The notes: a model not told the origin generated them from the letters alone. Counted from the stretch's first letter, positions 24,506-36,790 are shown. The stretch is 64,000 nucleotides of DNA from Gambelia wislizenii (GCA_030847615.1 JAUMIR010000002.1:111112309-111176308), one strand, 5' to 3'. Program-made: numbers and translations.

Positions 24506-27500
24506 ATGGTGTTAAAAATAAGATCCTGGAATGTCAAAGGCCTAAACGGCCCTCAAAAAAGAAATCAAATCTTTCACCAACTAGAAAAGAGTAAAGCAGA
24601 AATTATTTGTTTGCAAGAAACAAGAATAAGAAACAAGGATGTAAAGCTTCTCGCCAGACAAAAATTGGGGCGACTCTTTTCCTCATGTTCAAATAAGAAG
24701 AAAAAAGGAGTGGCGATTTACATTAACAATAAATTTGAAGCTACAGAAATTATAAACGATAGAGAAGGACATTATGTGGGTATAGAATTAAATCTGATCA
24801 ACAGGAAAATAAATCTAATTGTAATTTATTCTCCAATTCAAAAGAAAGACCAATTCTATAAGAAGTTAAATCAAGAATTAGACAAATTAGAAGAAGGCAA
24901 TGAAAAGGAATTGATAATAGTTGGAGATTTCAATGGTGTTCTGAATAGGTCAGCCTCAACGGACAAAACTAGTAGTGGGAAGTTACCAAAAATTTGTGAG
25001 ATTATGTTAGACAACCATAACTTAGAAGATGTTTGGACTGCAATATATAAGAACAAAAAAGGTTTCACCTTTTATTCAGAGGCTCACAACTCAATGTCTA
25101 GAATAGACATGTTCTGGGTCTCATCAAGTTTACTTACTAAGATTCAAGAAATGGAAATATGTGAGAGAGTATTCTCGGATCATAATCCCATAGAAATCAA
25201 ATTAACGATTTGGAGAAGTGAATATACATGGAGACTGAAAGCGGAAATGTTAAAAGATGGTAGATTAGTGAACAAAATAAAGGAAGAAATAAAACAATTC
25301 TTCAGGATCAATAAAGATACAGAAACATCGCAAAAAGTAAGATGGGATGCGTTTAAAGCAACTTTAAGAGGGGTATTTCTTCAAAGAGGAGCGGAAATAA
25401 AAAGGGCTAAAGAAGAAAAAGAAAGGAAGTTAATACAAGAACTGAAAACAAACGAAGAGAAACTAAGGAAGAATCCAAAAAAATAAAAGAATTCAAAGAG
25501 ACATAAAATTAATTCAAGATGAGCTAAAAGCAAAGGCAACTGAGATAGTAGCTAGAAAACTGAAATGGGCTAAACAAAGATATTTTCAAAGCGCCAATAA
25601 AGCAGGAAAGTGGTTGGCGTACCGATTGAAGAAGGAAAGAGAGAAAAAATTGATCACAGAAATAACATATGGTGACAAGAAATACAATACACAAAAAGAA
25701 ATAAAAGACATTTTCTTAGACTACTACACATCATTATATGCCAGAACAAAGACACCAGAAAATCAAGATAAAACCATAAATGAATATATAGAGGAAAACT
25801 TGAAGATGAAGATATCAGAGGAGATGAAGCAGGAACTATCACAACCAATAAGTAAAGAGGAAATAATTCAAGCAATCAATCAATTAAAGACAGGAAAATC
25901 CCCAGGCCAAGATGGGTTCACCGCGGAATTTTATAAAGTATTTCAAGAAGAATTGCTAAATCCGCTTCAACAACTTATAAACAATATTCCAAGGGAAGGA
26001 GTACCAAACACTTGGCAAATAGCGAATATTGTACTGATCCCAAAAGAAGGCAAGGATAAATCAAACCCAGCAAATTATAGACCAATATCACTCCTTAACA
26101 TAGATTATAAGATTTATGCATCAATATTGGCGAATAGGATAAATAAAATATTAAAAGAAATAATAAATGAGGATCAAACAGGATTTGTGAAGGGGAGACA
26201 CATGAAAGATAACATAAGAATAATGGTTAATGCTATTGAATACTATGAAAGAGTAAATAATAAAAAAGCAGCTCTGATATTTATAGATGCCAAAAAGGCA
26301 TTTGACAATATAATTTGGACATTTATGATACGAATAATAGAAAAATTAGAACTGGGGGCAGTGATTGTCAATGGCATAAAAGCAACGTATGAAACACCAA
26401 AGGCACAACTGGTAGTAAATGGAGAAAAATCAAAAACATTTAACATATATAAAGGAACTCGGCAGGGATGCCCGTTGTCTCCGTTGCTTTTCATAATGGT
26501 CTTGGAGTATCTGAATAACAAATTAAGGAATGAAAAACAAATATCAGGTCTAAAAATAAAAGATCAAGAATGCAAACTAAAAGCTTTTGCCGATGATTTG
26601 GCTATTATTTTGGAAAATCCCATAGAGAATATCACAATACTGCTGGAGCAAATTAAAATATTTGGAGATATGGCCGGATTCAAATTAAATAAGGAGAAAA
26701 CTGTAATCATAACAAAAAACTTAACAGCAAAAGAAGAGAAGAGACTAAAGGAAATATCGGGTTGTAAAATTGGAAAAAAAGTGAGATATCTGGGTATTTG
26801 GTTGAGCAAAAGGAATATTGATCTTTACGACAATAATTACAAAAAAATTGTGGGGGGAAATCATATCAGACTTGAAGAAATGGGATAATCTAGAATTATC
26901 TTTATTTGGAAGAATAAATGCAATTAAGATGAGTATAATGTCAAAAATTATGTTTATATTTCAAAATTTACCGATACTGCAAAACGACAAAATTTTACAA
27001 CAATGGACCTTTGAACTCAATAAATTTATCTGGAGGGGGAGAAAAGCAAGGATAAAGTGGTCCAGATTAACAGACAATAAAGAGAACGGAGGAGCATCCT
27101 TACCAAATTTGAAACTTTATTATATAGCGTACAGTCTTACCTGGATATCAACATGGATAAAATTAAACAATGACAGAATATTAACCTTCAAAGGATATGG
27201 TCTGCGTTATGGTTGGCACGCTTACTTAGGATTTGATAAAGTACAGGTTAACAAAGATTTTTAAAACCATATAATTCGGAAAGCTCTGTATAGGGTATGG
27301 GATAAAGTTAAAAAACAATTCTACTTCAAACTCCCAACATGGCTATCTCCCCACGAGGCATGTCTGGGAAGATGGGAAAATACAAAAAATTGGCTAAGCT
27401 ATAAAGATTTGATTGATGAGGCGGCTTGGAAAAAAGGTGAAGAAATTGAACTGCGATCACGAGAAGAATTGGAAGGGAAAGGAATTGGGATGAATTGGTT

Positions 27501-28261
27501 CAAATATTTACAATTAAAAGAGAAATTTAAAAGAGACAAAGAAAAATATGGATTTGAAACCACGGACACAGAGATAGATAAAATAATTTGGAATAAAGAA
27601 AATAAAAAGATTTCAAAATTCTACAAATTATTGTTGGAGAGGGAGTTGGAAGCAGAAAGAATTACAGAGGCAATGATAAAATGGACCCAGGAGATAGGTG
27701 AAGTAATAACCACAGAAGAATGGGAAACAGCATGGAAAAATACAAACACTTTTACTGCATGCTTAGCATTAAAAGAAAACCATTTTAAGATAATGAACAG
27801 GTGGTACCTAACTCCTGCAAGAATTAGTAAGATGTACAAAACAAAAGAAAGCCAATGTTGGAGGTGTGAAAAAGAAGTCGGTACGATGTATCACATGTGG
27901 TGGGGTTGTTCAAAAGTACGAAGATTCTGGACGAAAATCCATATAGTAATACAAGATATATATAAAGTTCAATTGATCATGACCCCGAAACTATATCTAT
28001 TTAACATAACATCAGAAATGGAAATAAAACTTAAACAAAAATACTGGAGAACAATATTATACGCAATAACAGCAGTGAGACTATTAATAAGCAGCAAAAT
28101 GGAAGAATAAAGAAATCCCAACCATAGAAGATTGGATGATGAAATTAAGAGAAATGCAAGAAAATGATAAATTAACATATATACTAAACAAATTAAATAT
28201 GGCAAAACTGGAAGAGGAATGGGCTCCGATACAGGAATTTTTGGAGAATAGATGGGGATGA
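24506..28261 (+). pseudogene. L1 ORF2 protein (endonuclease and reverse transcriptase), disrupted
   Basis: About 1,252 codons over three frames. The endonuclease part (24506-25486) starts MVLKIRSWNVKGLNGPQKR and has QETRI, VGDFNG and SDHNPI, the APE-type catalytic landmarks. A one-base shift in the A7 run at 25477-25483 leads into reverse transcriptase (25490-26888): NYRPISLLNIDYKIYASILA, DAKKAFDNI, GTRQGCPLSPLLF and FADD near 26585-26600. A second shift in the A-run at 26841-26847 is followed by a frame with one TAA at 27262-27264, then the Cys/His region CWRCEKEVGTMYHMWWGC. A third shift lies near 28097-28100. The last codon is the TGA at 28259-28261. Catalytic residues look intact in each piece. 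Confidence 0.92.
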
Positions 28262-28780
28262 AAGATAAATTAAATTGAAAAGATAAAGCCAACATGTCAA
28301 GTGAGAATCCGATATACGAATAACATAATCAAGGAAGAAGATACTGAACATTTTAGCATGAATTACAGATAAGCAAAAATACAGGAAAGAGGAAAAAAAA
28401 CTGGTTAAGAAATACAAATAAGAGGGGAATAGACTAGAAATTAGATAAGAACTAAAAAGATGAAAAGGACATGATAATAAGAGATAGAGAGGATAGAAGT
28501 AAGAGACAAATGCACTTAAGAAATACCACTATCAGGTGGCACTTTTAAGGAAGTCATTAAAGAAGAGGTCAGGAGGAAGGGGAATGGGTAAGGGGATGGG
28601 TAGAACTAGGATTGGATAAAATGTGAAAAGAATGATGGAAAGTTAAGATAGAATGAGTATAATTCAAATGTGTGTATATTATAAATAGAGTCATGTATTT
28701 TACTTAGAGATAAATTTTCTGTATATATTCGTTATGTATTAAGATATGGTCAACAATAAAAATTATAAGTAAAAAAATAA
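28262..28780 (+). other. L1 3' UTR and A-rich end
   Basis: Purine-rich 519 bases (AAGGGGAATGGGTAAGGGGA near 28575) ending ACAATAAAAATTATAAGTAA and an A-run before the duplicated target word. An AATAAA signal lies at 28754-28759. Confidence 0.8.
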
Positions 28781-30174
28781 TAAAATATAATCTGAAGAAT
28801 ATTCTTGCAGAATTTAAAGAAAAAGTGAAAAATAGATTTGCATTATTAAGTAAGCCTAATTGATTGGAAGTCAAAAGAACTCTGGTCCAAAGCCAGGGAC
28901 ATTGTCAGGGAAAAATGCAAAAGGCACTGTCTGCATCCAAAAAGAAAGAAGCCTCAATGGATGACAGATGAAATTCTTCAAGCAGTTAAGGACAGACGAG
29001 AAGGAAAAGGAAAGGGTGACAGAAATAGAGCCAGAGCCCTGAATGTATCTATTCAAGAACTTGTACATAGGGACAAGGAGAACTATCATAATTTTCAGTA
29101 CGAAGAAATACAAGATGACAACAAAAGAGGTAGAGCAAGAGACCTTTTCCAAAAGATCTGAGATTTAAAAGGGAAATTTTAAACAAAGAGTGGGGGTTCT
29201 ATATGACCAGCAGGGGAACACATTACATGATCAAGTAGAAACAGAAAGACAACGGAAAGAATACACAGAAGAATTATATAAAACAGATGAAAGGATTACA
29301 GATTTGTGCAAGGAAGAACCATTTGAAGATGTTAGAAAGTGCAGTGGAAGCTGCACTCAGAGTAGTTAGGAGAAATAAATCACCAGGAACAGATGGCATA
29401 CCAATAGAGCTGCTTCAGTTTACAGAGGCAGCATCTACTCTAGTTCTAACTAAAATATGTCAACAAATATGGAAAACATAACAATGGCCCAAGGATTGGA
29501 ATCAATATACATTCCAATCCCCAAAGGGGGGGGGCACCAGGGATTTCAATAACCACCAGACCATGTCATTAATTTCCCATGCAAGCAAAGTGATATTCAA
29601 AATTCTACAACAAGTGCCAGCTGTCCAGGCTCGATTCAGGAAAGGAGGACACACTAGGGATTATATTGCAAACATAAATTGGATAATGGAGTGCACCAAA
29701 GAATTTCAAAAGAAGATCAGCCTGTGTTTTACAGATTATAGCAAAGCCTTAGATTATATAGATCATGAAAAACTATGGATTGTTCTTGAAGGAATTGGTG
29801 TGCTACCACATTTGATTGTCTTGATGCGAAACCTGTACTGAAGACAGGTGGCTACTCTTTGGAGACAATACAGAGAAATGGGATACTTTCCAATTGGCAA
29901 AGGGGTTAGATAAGGCTGTGTTTTATCACCCTATCTGTTTAAACTGTATCTGAACATATCATACATAGAGCAGGATTAGACTTGGAGGAAGGAGGTGTGA
30001 AAACCGGAGTAAGGAACATCAACAATTTAAGATACACAGATGACACCATACTACTAGCATAAAATAGCAAGGAATAGTTGCTGAAGAAAGTCAAGGCAGA
30101 AAGCACAAAGGCAGGTTTGCAGTTGAAGTTTGTAAGAAAACAAGACCATAGCTGATTTCCATAACTTTAAAGTA

Positions 30175-31147
30175 CAGTCACCCCTTCCCATTCATGTCTT
30201 TCCCTTTCATGGTGTTGTGTATTCGTGAGTTGGAAAAGGAAGAATGGGAAGGGGCAACTGCCAGGTCTGCGTTTGCCCCGCTGGCCTCCTCCTTCACCGG
30301 CACTGGGGAGGGCTTGGCTTGTGGAGCCGGCAGCAGTGACGACGGCGGAGGCTCCAGCTTGGCCTTGGCCCATCTGCGCCAGTGGACGCCAGCCCCCAAC
30401 AACAAGGCAGTGGCAGCAGCGGCCGAGAAGACACTTTGAAAGTTGAGGAAGCCCTCCTCAGCTTCCAAAGCCTCTTCTCGGCCCCTGACAACAAGGCGGT
30501 GGCCGAGAAAAGCTGAGGAAGCCCTTCTCAGCTTCCAAAGCTATTGCTTCGCCCCCAACAGTGAGGTGGCGGAGATGGCATCCGAGAAGATGCTTTAGAA
30601 GCTGAGGAAGCCCTCCTTAGCTTCCAAAGCCTCTTCAGCCCCTGATGATGAGGCGGTGGCAGTAGCTGAAAGGACATTTTGGAAGCTGAGGAAGCCCTTC
30701 TTGGCCTCTTCTTGGCCTCTGTCTCCTCATCATAGGGGGCTGGGGTCCATCAGCAGAGACGGGCCAAGGCCAAGCCAGAGCCTCTGCCACCATCCCCACA
30801 AGCCAAACCCTTCCCGGTGCTGGCAAAGGAGGAGGCCAGCAGGTTGAAGGGGTGCCTGATGGTCCCTGAGGAAGCCCCTCCACCATCCTCCCAGCCTCCC
30901 CATCCAGCTCCCGGGGAAGTACCTCTGCATCAAGATCAGTTGAGTCACCTCTTGAGGAGGAGGATGGGGAGAGGACGGTGTTCCCCCGCCCTCAAATCTC
31001 AGCAGTGGAGGCCAGGAGGAGGAGGAAGAAAAAAGCTCCCCTCATGGGAGCCCCCCTATTTTTTGCATACTTTCTTTTGTTCATGGGTTTCTTTACTTTC
31101 ACAGAGGTCCTGCGGCCCTAACCCCTGCAAATGGGAAGGGTTGGCTG
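30175..31147. mobile_element. GC-rich Tigger-like element A (70-90-base hairpin units)
   Basis: TA-flanked (30173-30174, 31148-31149). The left end CAGTCACCCCTTCCCATTC and the reverse of the right end (CAGCCAACCCTTCCCATTT) are inverted repeats. The middle is GC-rich with at least four tandem units starting at about 30444, 30514, 30604 and 30688. Each holds a hairpin such as GAAGCTGAGG...CCTCCTTAGCTTC. Several long open frames here are by-products of GC-rich repeats and are not genes. Inserted in BovB. Confidence 0.78.
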
Positions 31148-31615
31148 TATATGATAAAGATGTTGAAATAATTGAAGATTTTCCATACCTTGGCTCGGTC
31201 ATTAATCAGAATGGAGACTGCAGTCAAGAAATCAGAACACTAGGATTTGGAAGCGCAGCTATGAAAGAAATAGATAAGATCCTGAAGTATAAAGTTTTTC
31301 ATAGCATACTGAAGTTAGGAATATCCATGCCATTGCATTTCCCATTTCTGTGTATGGTTGTGAAAGCTGGACAGTGAAGATAGAAAGAAAATCAACTCAT
31401 TTGAAATGTGGTGCTGGAGACGAATTCAACGGATACTGAGGACTTCTAAAAAGATAAATAAATGGGTCCTAGAGCAAATCAAGCCCAAATTCTTCCTAGA
31501 AGCCAAGATGACTAAATTGACACTGTTGTACTTTGCACATATCATATGAAGGCATGATTCACTAGCAGAGACAATAAAGCTTGGTAAAGTAGAAGGCAGT
31601 AGGAAAAGAGGAATA

Positions 31616-32259
31616 CAGTCATCCCTTCACATTCGCGGGGGTTAGGGGCAGACAACCCCTGTGAATGTGAAAAACCGTGAATAAGAAATGAGCCTGCCGG
31701 CGAGCGGTTTTCCACCCCAGTCCCTTCCCAAGGCAGCGACGAGCTTCCTGAGAAGCCTCTCGCTGCCTTGGGAAGGGAGTGGGGTGTAGCGTGAGTGCGC
31801 CAGCTGGTTCCTACTCCCCCTTCCCAAGGCAGCCAGGAGCCTCCTGAAAAGCCCCTCGCTGCCTTGGGAAGGGAGTGGGGTATAGCGCAAGCGTGCCAGC
31901 TGGTTACCACCCACCTCCTTCCTAAAGCAGCGAGGAGCTTCCTAAGAAGCCCCTGGCTGCCTTGGGAAGGGAGTGGGGTGTAGCGTGAGTGCGCCAGCTG
32001 GTTCCCACCAACCCCCTCCCAAGGCAGCAAGGAGCTTCCTGAGAAGCCCCTGGCTGCCTTGGGAAGGGAGTGGGGTGTAGTGCGAGCGTGCCAGCTGGGT
32101 CTTACCCCCCCCCTTCCCAAGGCAGCGAGGAGCTTCCTAAGAAGCCCCTCAATGCCTTGGGAAGGGAGTGGGGTGTTGAGCGGGGGGGGGGGGGCAGGCA
32201 GCTTTCCACGAATGATCAAAACCGCGAATGTGAAAGTTGCGAATGTGGAGGGGCAACTG
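31616..32259. mobile_element. GC-rich Tigger-like element B (97-base hairpin units)
   Basis: TA-flanked (31614-31615, 32260-32261). Ends are CAGTCATCCCTTCACATTCG and its inverted partner, the reverse of CGAATGTGGAGGGGCAACTG. Inside are five tandem units of 96-98 bases (the word GGAAGGGAGT at 31771, 31867, 31965, 32062 and 32160). In each, CTTCCCAAGGCAGCGA pairs with TCGCTGCCTTGGGAAG about 20 bases on, forming a hairpin. The 241-codon minus-strand open frame is a repeat artefact. Confidence 0.85.
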
Positions 32260-32405
32260 TACTGCATTTCAGATGGATAGACACAATCAAGGAAACCATG
32301 GCCCTAAGTCTGCAAGAACTGAGCAGGGCTGTTCATGATAGGATGACTTGGAGATCTCTCATTCATGGAGTCGTCATAAGTTGAAGTTGACTTGACAGCA
32401 ATTAA

Positions 32406-33523
32406 CAACAAGTCAAATTGAAACATTGTTTCTACATATCTGCAAATTATTCAGGGTTGATTTTTGCACAGTTCTGTTTTTTTTCTTCCTTACAGCACTA
32501 ATCCCCACCCCATGCCTAAATCAGTGCCTTTGGTTTGCAGGTGCAAATTTATTTACTAAGATAGTATTTTCTATATGATACCAAATATTATACATAAAAT
32601 GATAGGAAGATATCCAGGCAGTTGTGTAACATTTTGTCGTCATACTTTTAACAGGTTATTTTTTGCTTACAGTTGTTTTCAGCTCAGTAAAACCAATCCA
32701 GCAGGACACAGTTAACCATCTTCTAATTTTAAAAAATCTGCCAGTTAAACAAGGTACCTTATTAATTTAAAAGTCTGTAGAATTGCTGCAATCCAGTTTG
32801 GAAATATATCTCAGATTCTTAACTGGCTGGACCACTGGTTTCTCTCTCTTTTTTTTTTAATGTAGCTACTATTTCACAGTGGATGCCCTTTAAAATAAAA
32901 AAAGAAAAAAAAAACCTTAAGACTTCAATGCTATAGTACTTACCTTGGAGTAAGTTCCGTTGAACTCAGTGGAACTTCTTTGTAGACATACTATACATAG
33001 GATTACATTTTGCGTTGATTCATTTCATTTCGTGGGATTGCATTCTTACCAGACTACCATAAGAGGGCGCTGTTTGAGCATGAGAAGGAAATTTTATGCG
33101 TATGTTGATTCTATTCCACAAATATTCCAACCATGATATTCCAAGATTGCTGTTTAGTAGGACCTGTATCCAAGTAAGATTGGTATTTTGTTCTGCATGT
33201 TTATGTATTTTTAGTGGTTTGCATCTTTGTCTTTTTTCTCTCTGTTTATAAATTTTTATTAGCCTATGAATCCTTTGTGGGGAATGAAGTCATTATACCC
33301 TGTATTTTAATTTTACTGCTGTGACTGCCTTGTATTAGGTGGCTTGCTAGCACAGGGAACAAATTCTGTTTCAATGGTATGTTCATTTCCTTACCTTGCA
33401 GGATATGCTGGCAGAACTGAGGAGGGATACTGTGTTGGGAAACAGAAAAAGATAATGTTCCTTTAATGCAGTGTTAACTAAAACAACATTTGAACAGATC
33501 AAAAGGTTCAAATATGGAAATAC
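32406..33523. other. Intron 2 sequence with one short MITE
   Basis: Apart from the palindromic repeat at 32924-33008 no element is seen. Polypyrimidine and A-runs occur at 32845-32920. Confidence 0.5.
32924..33008. mobile_element. Short palindromic MITE-like repeat, second copy
   Basis: Begins TCAATGCTATAGTACTTACC, has the inner inverted words GTAAGTTCC and GGAACTTC around TGAACTCAG, and ends ATACATAGGATTACA. Same family as 8498-8573. Confidence 0.65.
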
Positions 33524-33752
33524 AGTTGTCCCTTCACATTCGCTGGGGTTAGGTTCCAGGACCCGCCGTGAATACCCAAATCCGTGAATACTCAAGTCCC
33601 ATTATATGTAATGGCATAGCAAAATGGTGTCCCTTATATAAGATGGCAAAATCAAGGTTTGCTATTAGGATTATTATTTTTTTAAGAATATTTTCAAGCC
33701 GTGAATACTCAAATCCGTGAATGTCAAATCCGTGAATGTGGAGGGACAACTG
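33524..33752. mobile_element. Short Tigger-like MITE without an array
   Basis: 229 bases, TA-flanked, with ends CAGTTGTCCCTTCACATTCG and its inverted match. The middle (CCCTTATATAAGATGGCAAA) is AT-rich and has no tandem units. This is the standard form against which the GC-rich relatives can be compared. Confidence 0.88.
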
Positions 33753-35196
33753 TAGTGAACTACCCTTGCTTTTATTGTGGGGCACATATGCTTCATAATT
33801 AGTTTAAAAGTCAGTCTCTCTGCCTAATTGGAAAGAAGAATGGTAGTTTGTTGCCAGACAAAAAAAGCTACACTATTTGTTAATCTGACAGAAAAGGATT
33901 CTGCTTCGGCCTACATGTGTGTCTTATTTTCAATGCTAAATACATTTACTTTTCCAGTAAGAATCACTTCATTTCACTGTGACTAGTAATGTCTAGTTAC
34001 AATTTACTAGTGTACTCCTTCAGTTCAGGTTACAGGCAGTGATATTGCAGTGTGATGTAGTATGGTGTTTGGAGGGAGATTGCACTAAGGTTTCAGAACC
34101 ATTTTGTCCAGTAGAGATAGTTATGTCTGTTTTCTGCTGAAAAAGCACTAAAACATTTATGTTAAAGCTTCAGACTTTCAGAAGTTTATATTCACTGAAG
34201 AAGAGAACAGTAATGAAGGTAAATAGTAATAGGTGTTGGTATGTGTTGCATGAAAAGGTAGAAGCAAAAATGCTTGACACTGAAATACACTGAAAATGTT
34301 CCTTCTTTTTTTCCTGTTCAGACCCCATCCCCAGAAACAAATGGCATTAAAGTGCTAGGTATGGTTATGGACAAACTATGGCCTTGTATCAGCTAAACAG
34401 AGGCAATGATGTGATGAGATCATTTAACATACTTGTAGGTTTTAAGCAGCGTATCAGATAATTATGAACTGAAACTTGTAACCTGCTCTATTATTGGTAA
34501 TATGAATTGACTTCTTCTGGGCTTTTTAAAAAAATGTTCTGTTTTATGATAATGTGATGTACATTGCCTTGCTCTGGTCTCCAGTGCTTTTGATGAAATC
34601 TCTGAGAAAACCTGGCAGAGAGCTATAATCATGAACTGCTACCTTGAATTTTATATATAATTTATCTGGTCATAAGGAGAAAGAAAGGCAGAAATATAAT
34701 AAGGCGATCTGCCCCAACTTGATACTTAGTAGGACTACAACTCCTATCTTCCATCTGGCATTGTGGAAATTGTAGTTCAAACCATTAGAAATGTACCAAA
34801 TTAGAAGGCACTGTAATAGGCAGTACCATTTCAGTTTGCTGCCTCTGAGGAGTGGTGTATCTGCTGTAGCCTTAAACACCTTTCTCTGGGAACGGGGTTG
34901 AGACTCTGTTTCTGATTTTCGATTCCTAATTCCCATTCACTTGCAAATTTTGGCCTTTTTTGTTTTGTTTTGAGAAGCATATATTGTTGTTCCTTAGTTA
35001 AAATGTTCCTTTAAGTTTTATTTTTTTCCCCACTTGGTCATTAATTCATTAAAAAGCTTGTATTGTATCTTCATTGATCAATTAATTTCCCCCACGTCTT
35101 TGTTGCATTTAGATAGCATACATTGAAGCCTTCACAGTTCTTAATGATTCTGTTTAATGCCATCTATTAATGTCTACCTTCATTGATTATGTTAAG
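33753..35196. other. End of intron 2, unassigned
   Basis: No transposon end or conserved frame. A segment at 34321-34357 has splice-like borders but shifts the frame (see rejected items). Confidence 0.5.
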
Positions 35197-35437
35197 GTGG
35201 ACACTAGCCTACAAAATGGCTTTACACCAGGCATGAAACTGGAAGTTGCTGTTAAACCTGGCCCTGACACATACTGGATTGCTACAATCATTACAACCTG
35301 TGGGCAGCTACTGCTATTGCGATATGATGGCTATGGAGAGGACCGCAAAGCTGACTTCTGGTGTGATATAATGACGGCTGACTTGCACCCAGTTGGCTGG
35401 TGTGAACAGAATAAGAAGACACTTAAAGTTCCTGAAG
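35197..35437 (+). CDS. SFMBT1: SFMBT1 coding exon 3 (MBT repeat 1 core)
   Basis: Encodes residues 42-122, the beta core of MBT repeat 1: [12 protein letters not shown] at the first strand, [20 protein letters not shown] in the middle, and DFWCD followed by HPVGWCEQN at the end. The FWCD and GWC signatures mark the aromatic pocket region of MBT repeats; whether this repeat binds methyl-lysine cannot be told from sequence alone. The acceptor is GTTAAG and the donor GAAG|GTACTC. The coding frame runs seven codons into the intron before a stop. Confidence 0.95.
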
Positions 35438-35922
35438 GTACTCTTACTATAGATTTTTGAGGTAGATTCTCATTTAGGCTTCCTGTGTACCTTTTGTACT
35501 CCTGTGAAGCCTTTGTTTCCTATATAAAAAAAATCTGCTTAGAGTGGCTTTGCCTGAATCTCTCTTGTGTTTACTATTGCCAATTTGCTGAAGTATTTGT
35601 ACAGCAGGTATACATTAATCCTATTTTTTTTCTTTAGAAATTTGTCAGTATACATTGTTGGGCCCATTACTATAAATAATGGAAATCTGTCTCTGTATTC
35701 ATAATAATTCATCTTCCCATTCCCCTCCTAGGAGTGGCATCTAGCCTTGAACACCAAGATATGGATATTAAACTCACAGAATTATTATTAACTGCAGTTT
35801 CTGCTTCTGAACATGTGAACTGGGCTTTGACGTTCCCAGGATTAAATGTGATTTTTCCTGACACTTCACTATTATCAAATAGCAAAAGTAAAAAATCTCT
35901 GATGATTTTTTCTTTATTTTAG

Positions 35923-36011
35923 GCATCAAAGATAAAATTTCTAACCAGGTGGAATTTCTTCAGCAGACTTTGAAAGGAGCAAGCAGTGCCCCCGCCAGTC
36001 TTCTTGAAGGT
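35923..36011 (+). CDS. SFMBT1: SFMBT1 coding exon 4 (arm between MBT1 and MBT2)
   Basis: A short exon of 89 bases with acceptor TTTATTTTAG and donor GGT|GTAAGT. It encodes residues 122-151, beginning GIKDKISNQVEFLQQTLKGA and ending in LLEG. This is the helical arm of MBT repeat 2. The arm is less conserved than the cores, but the terminal LLEG and the phase on both sides fit SFMBT1. It was found by phase and homology, because it is too short to stand out as an open frame. Confidence 0.88.
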
Positions 36012-36790
36012 GTAAGTGTGTGCACAGATTGCAGTAATAATGAGCTTCTTTTATTGGCCTAGTTGATGGTGAGGAATGCTGAGAGTTGCAGTCCAGTGAC
36101 AGCTCCACCATGGCCTAAATCCAATTGCTATTCCCAACTAGAGTAGATCCACTGTGTCTGTGGTTTGAATGGTAAATCAACACTAATGTAAAACTGATTG
36201 ATTTAGTAGTTCTCTTCTGGTTTGGGCTAGCAATTGAATTTAGGCCATAGAAACCAACCCAGCGTTAGAAATCTTAACTTAGTCACTTTGGGACAAAAGA
36301 ATATTTTGTCATTTGTGATTGAATTATCTGCACAACTACATCCAGGGGATAAATTCTGACACACGCATGACTATGCATAGGTTTGAAGTGTGGAATACTT
36401 GAAGTGAGTCCTTTGGGTAGATAAATCAAGAATATTAAACCACATATTACTTTTCTAAAAAGGAATCCACAATAGTGATCAATTTAGTTAAAAGAATTTG
36501 GCCAGTTTCAGACATAATGATAAGCAGTTGTTTATTACGAGAATAAGCCTTGGGCTCATGTGTAGAAGAGGGAGAAGGCTTTAAAGTAATCTCTATCTCA
36601 GCTTAAAATACAAACCAGTGACTAACTTGGGTGATTAAACTCCTCTTGTATTTGAGGTGACTTTTTAAAAAAAATTCTCATATAAAGTTCATACAGACTG
36701 AGCGATAACAGTTTTGAAGAATTATGTTTGTATAGCCTGTAGAGAAAGTTTTACATGATCAAAAGCTTGTCTGTATTTTCTTTAGATATA
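36012..36790. other. Start of intron 4, unassigned
   Basis: AT-rich intron sequence; nothing recognised. Confidence 0.5.

Larger units (their letters stand above)
21707..28780 (+). mobile_element. Full-length L1 LINE, near-intact
   Basis: A 7,074-base element with a 5' UTR (21707-23392), ORF1 (23393-24457), a 48-base spacer, ORF2 (24506-28261), a 3' UTR and a short A-rich end (GTAAAAAAATAA). It is bracketed by a perfect 17-base duplication. Only a few lesions are seen: one stop in ORF1, one stop in ORF2 and three one-base shifts in ORF2, all in A-runs. It sits inside a BovB in SFMBT1 intron 2, in the same orientation as the gene. Confidence 0.95.
20383..32405 (+). mobile_element. BovB/RTE LINE, plus strand, interrupted four times
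   Basis: BovB pieces on the + strand are 20383-21689, 28798-30172, 31148-31613 and 32262-32405. The first has the start of the endonuclease region (LDIIKEEMECVNIEILGVSE, decayed). The next carries reverse transcriptase: NKSPGTDGIPIELLQ, LISHASKVIFKILQQ, DYSKALDYIDHEKLW, and a YTDDT active-site motif near 30035-30050. The last pieces hold the BovB 3' end, CATAAGTTGAAGTTGACTTG. Interruptions are a CR1 scrap (21093-21167), a full L1 (21707-28780) and two Tigger-like elements (30175-31147, 31616-32259). The 5' and 3' limits were set by comparison with the minus-strand copy at 41272-47104. Stops and frameshifts make it non-functional. Confidence 0.88.

Noticed and set aside
31542..32280. 241-codon minus-strand frame and partners with repeated LPSQG-type text.
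   Set aside because: Its repeats equal the 97-base DNA units of a Tigger-like element. It is not a gene.
34321..34357. Possible extra SFMBT1 exon: pyrimidine tract with CAG, 37 open bases (TPSPETNGIKVL) and donor-like GTATGG.
   Set aside because: It would be 37 bases between two phase-0 ends and would shift the frame into MBT1; nothing similar is known in the family.
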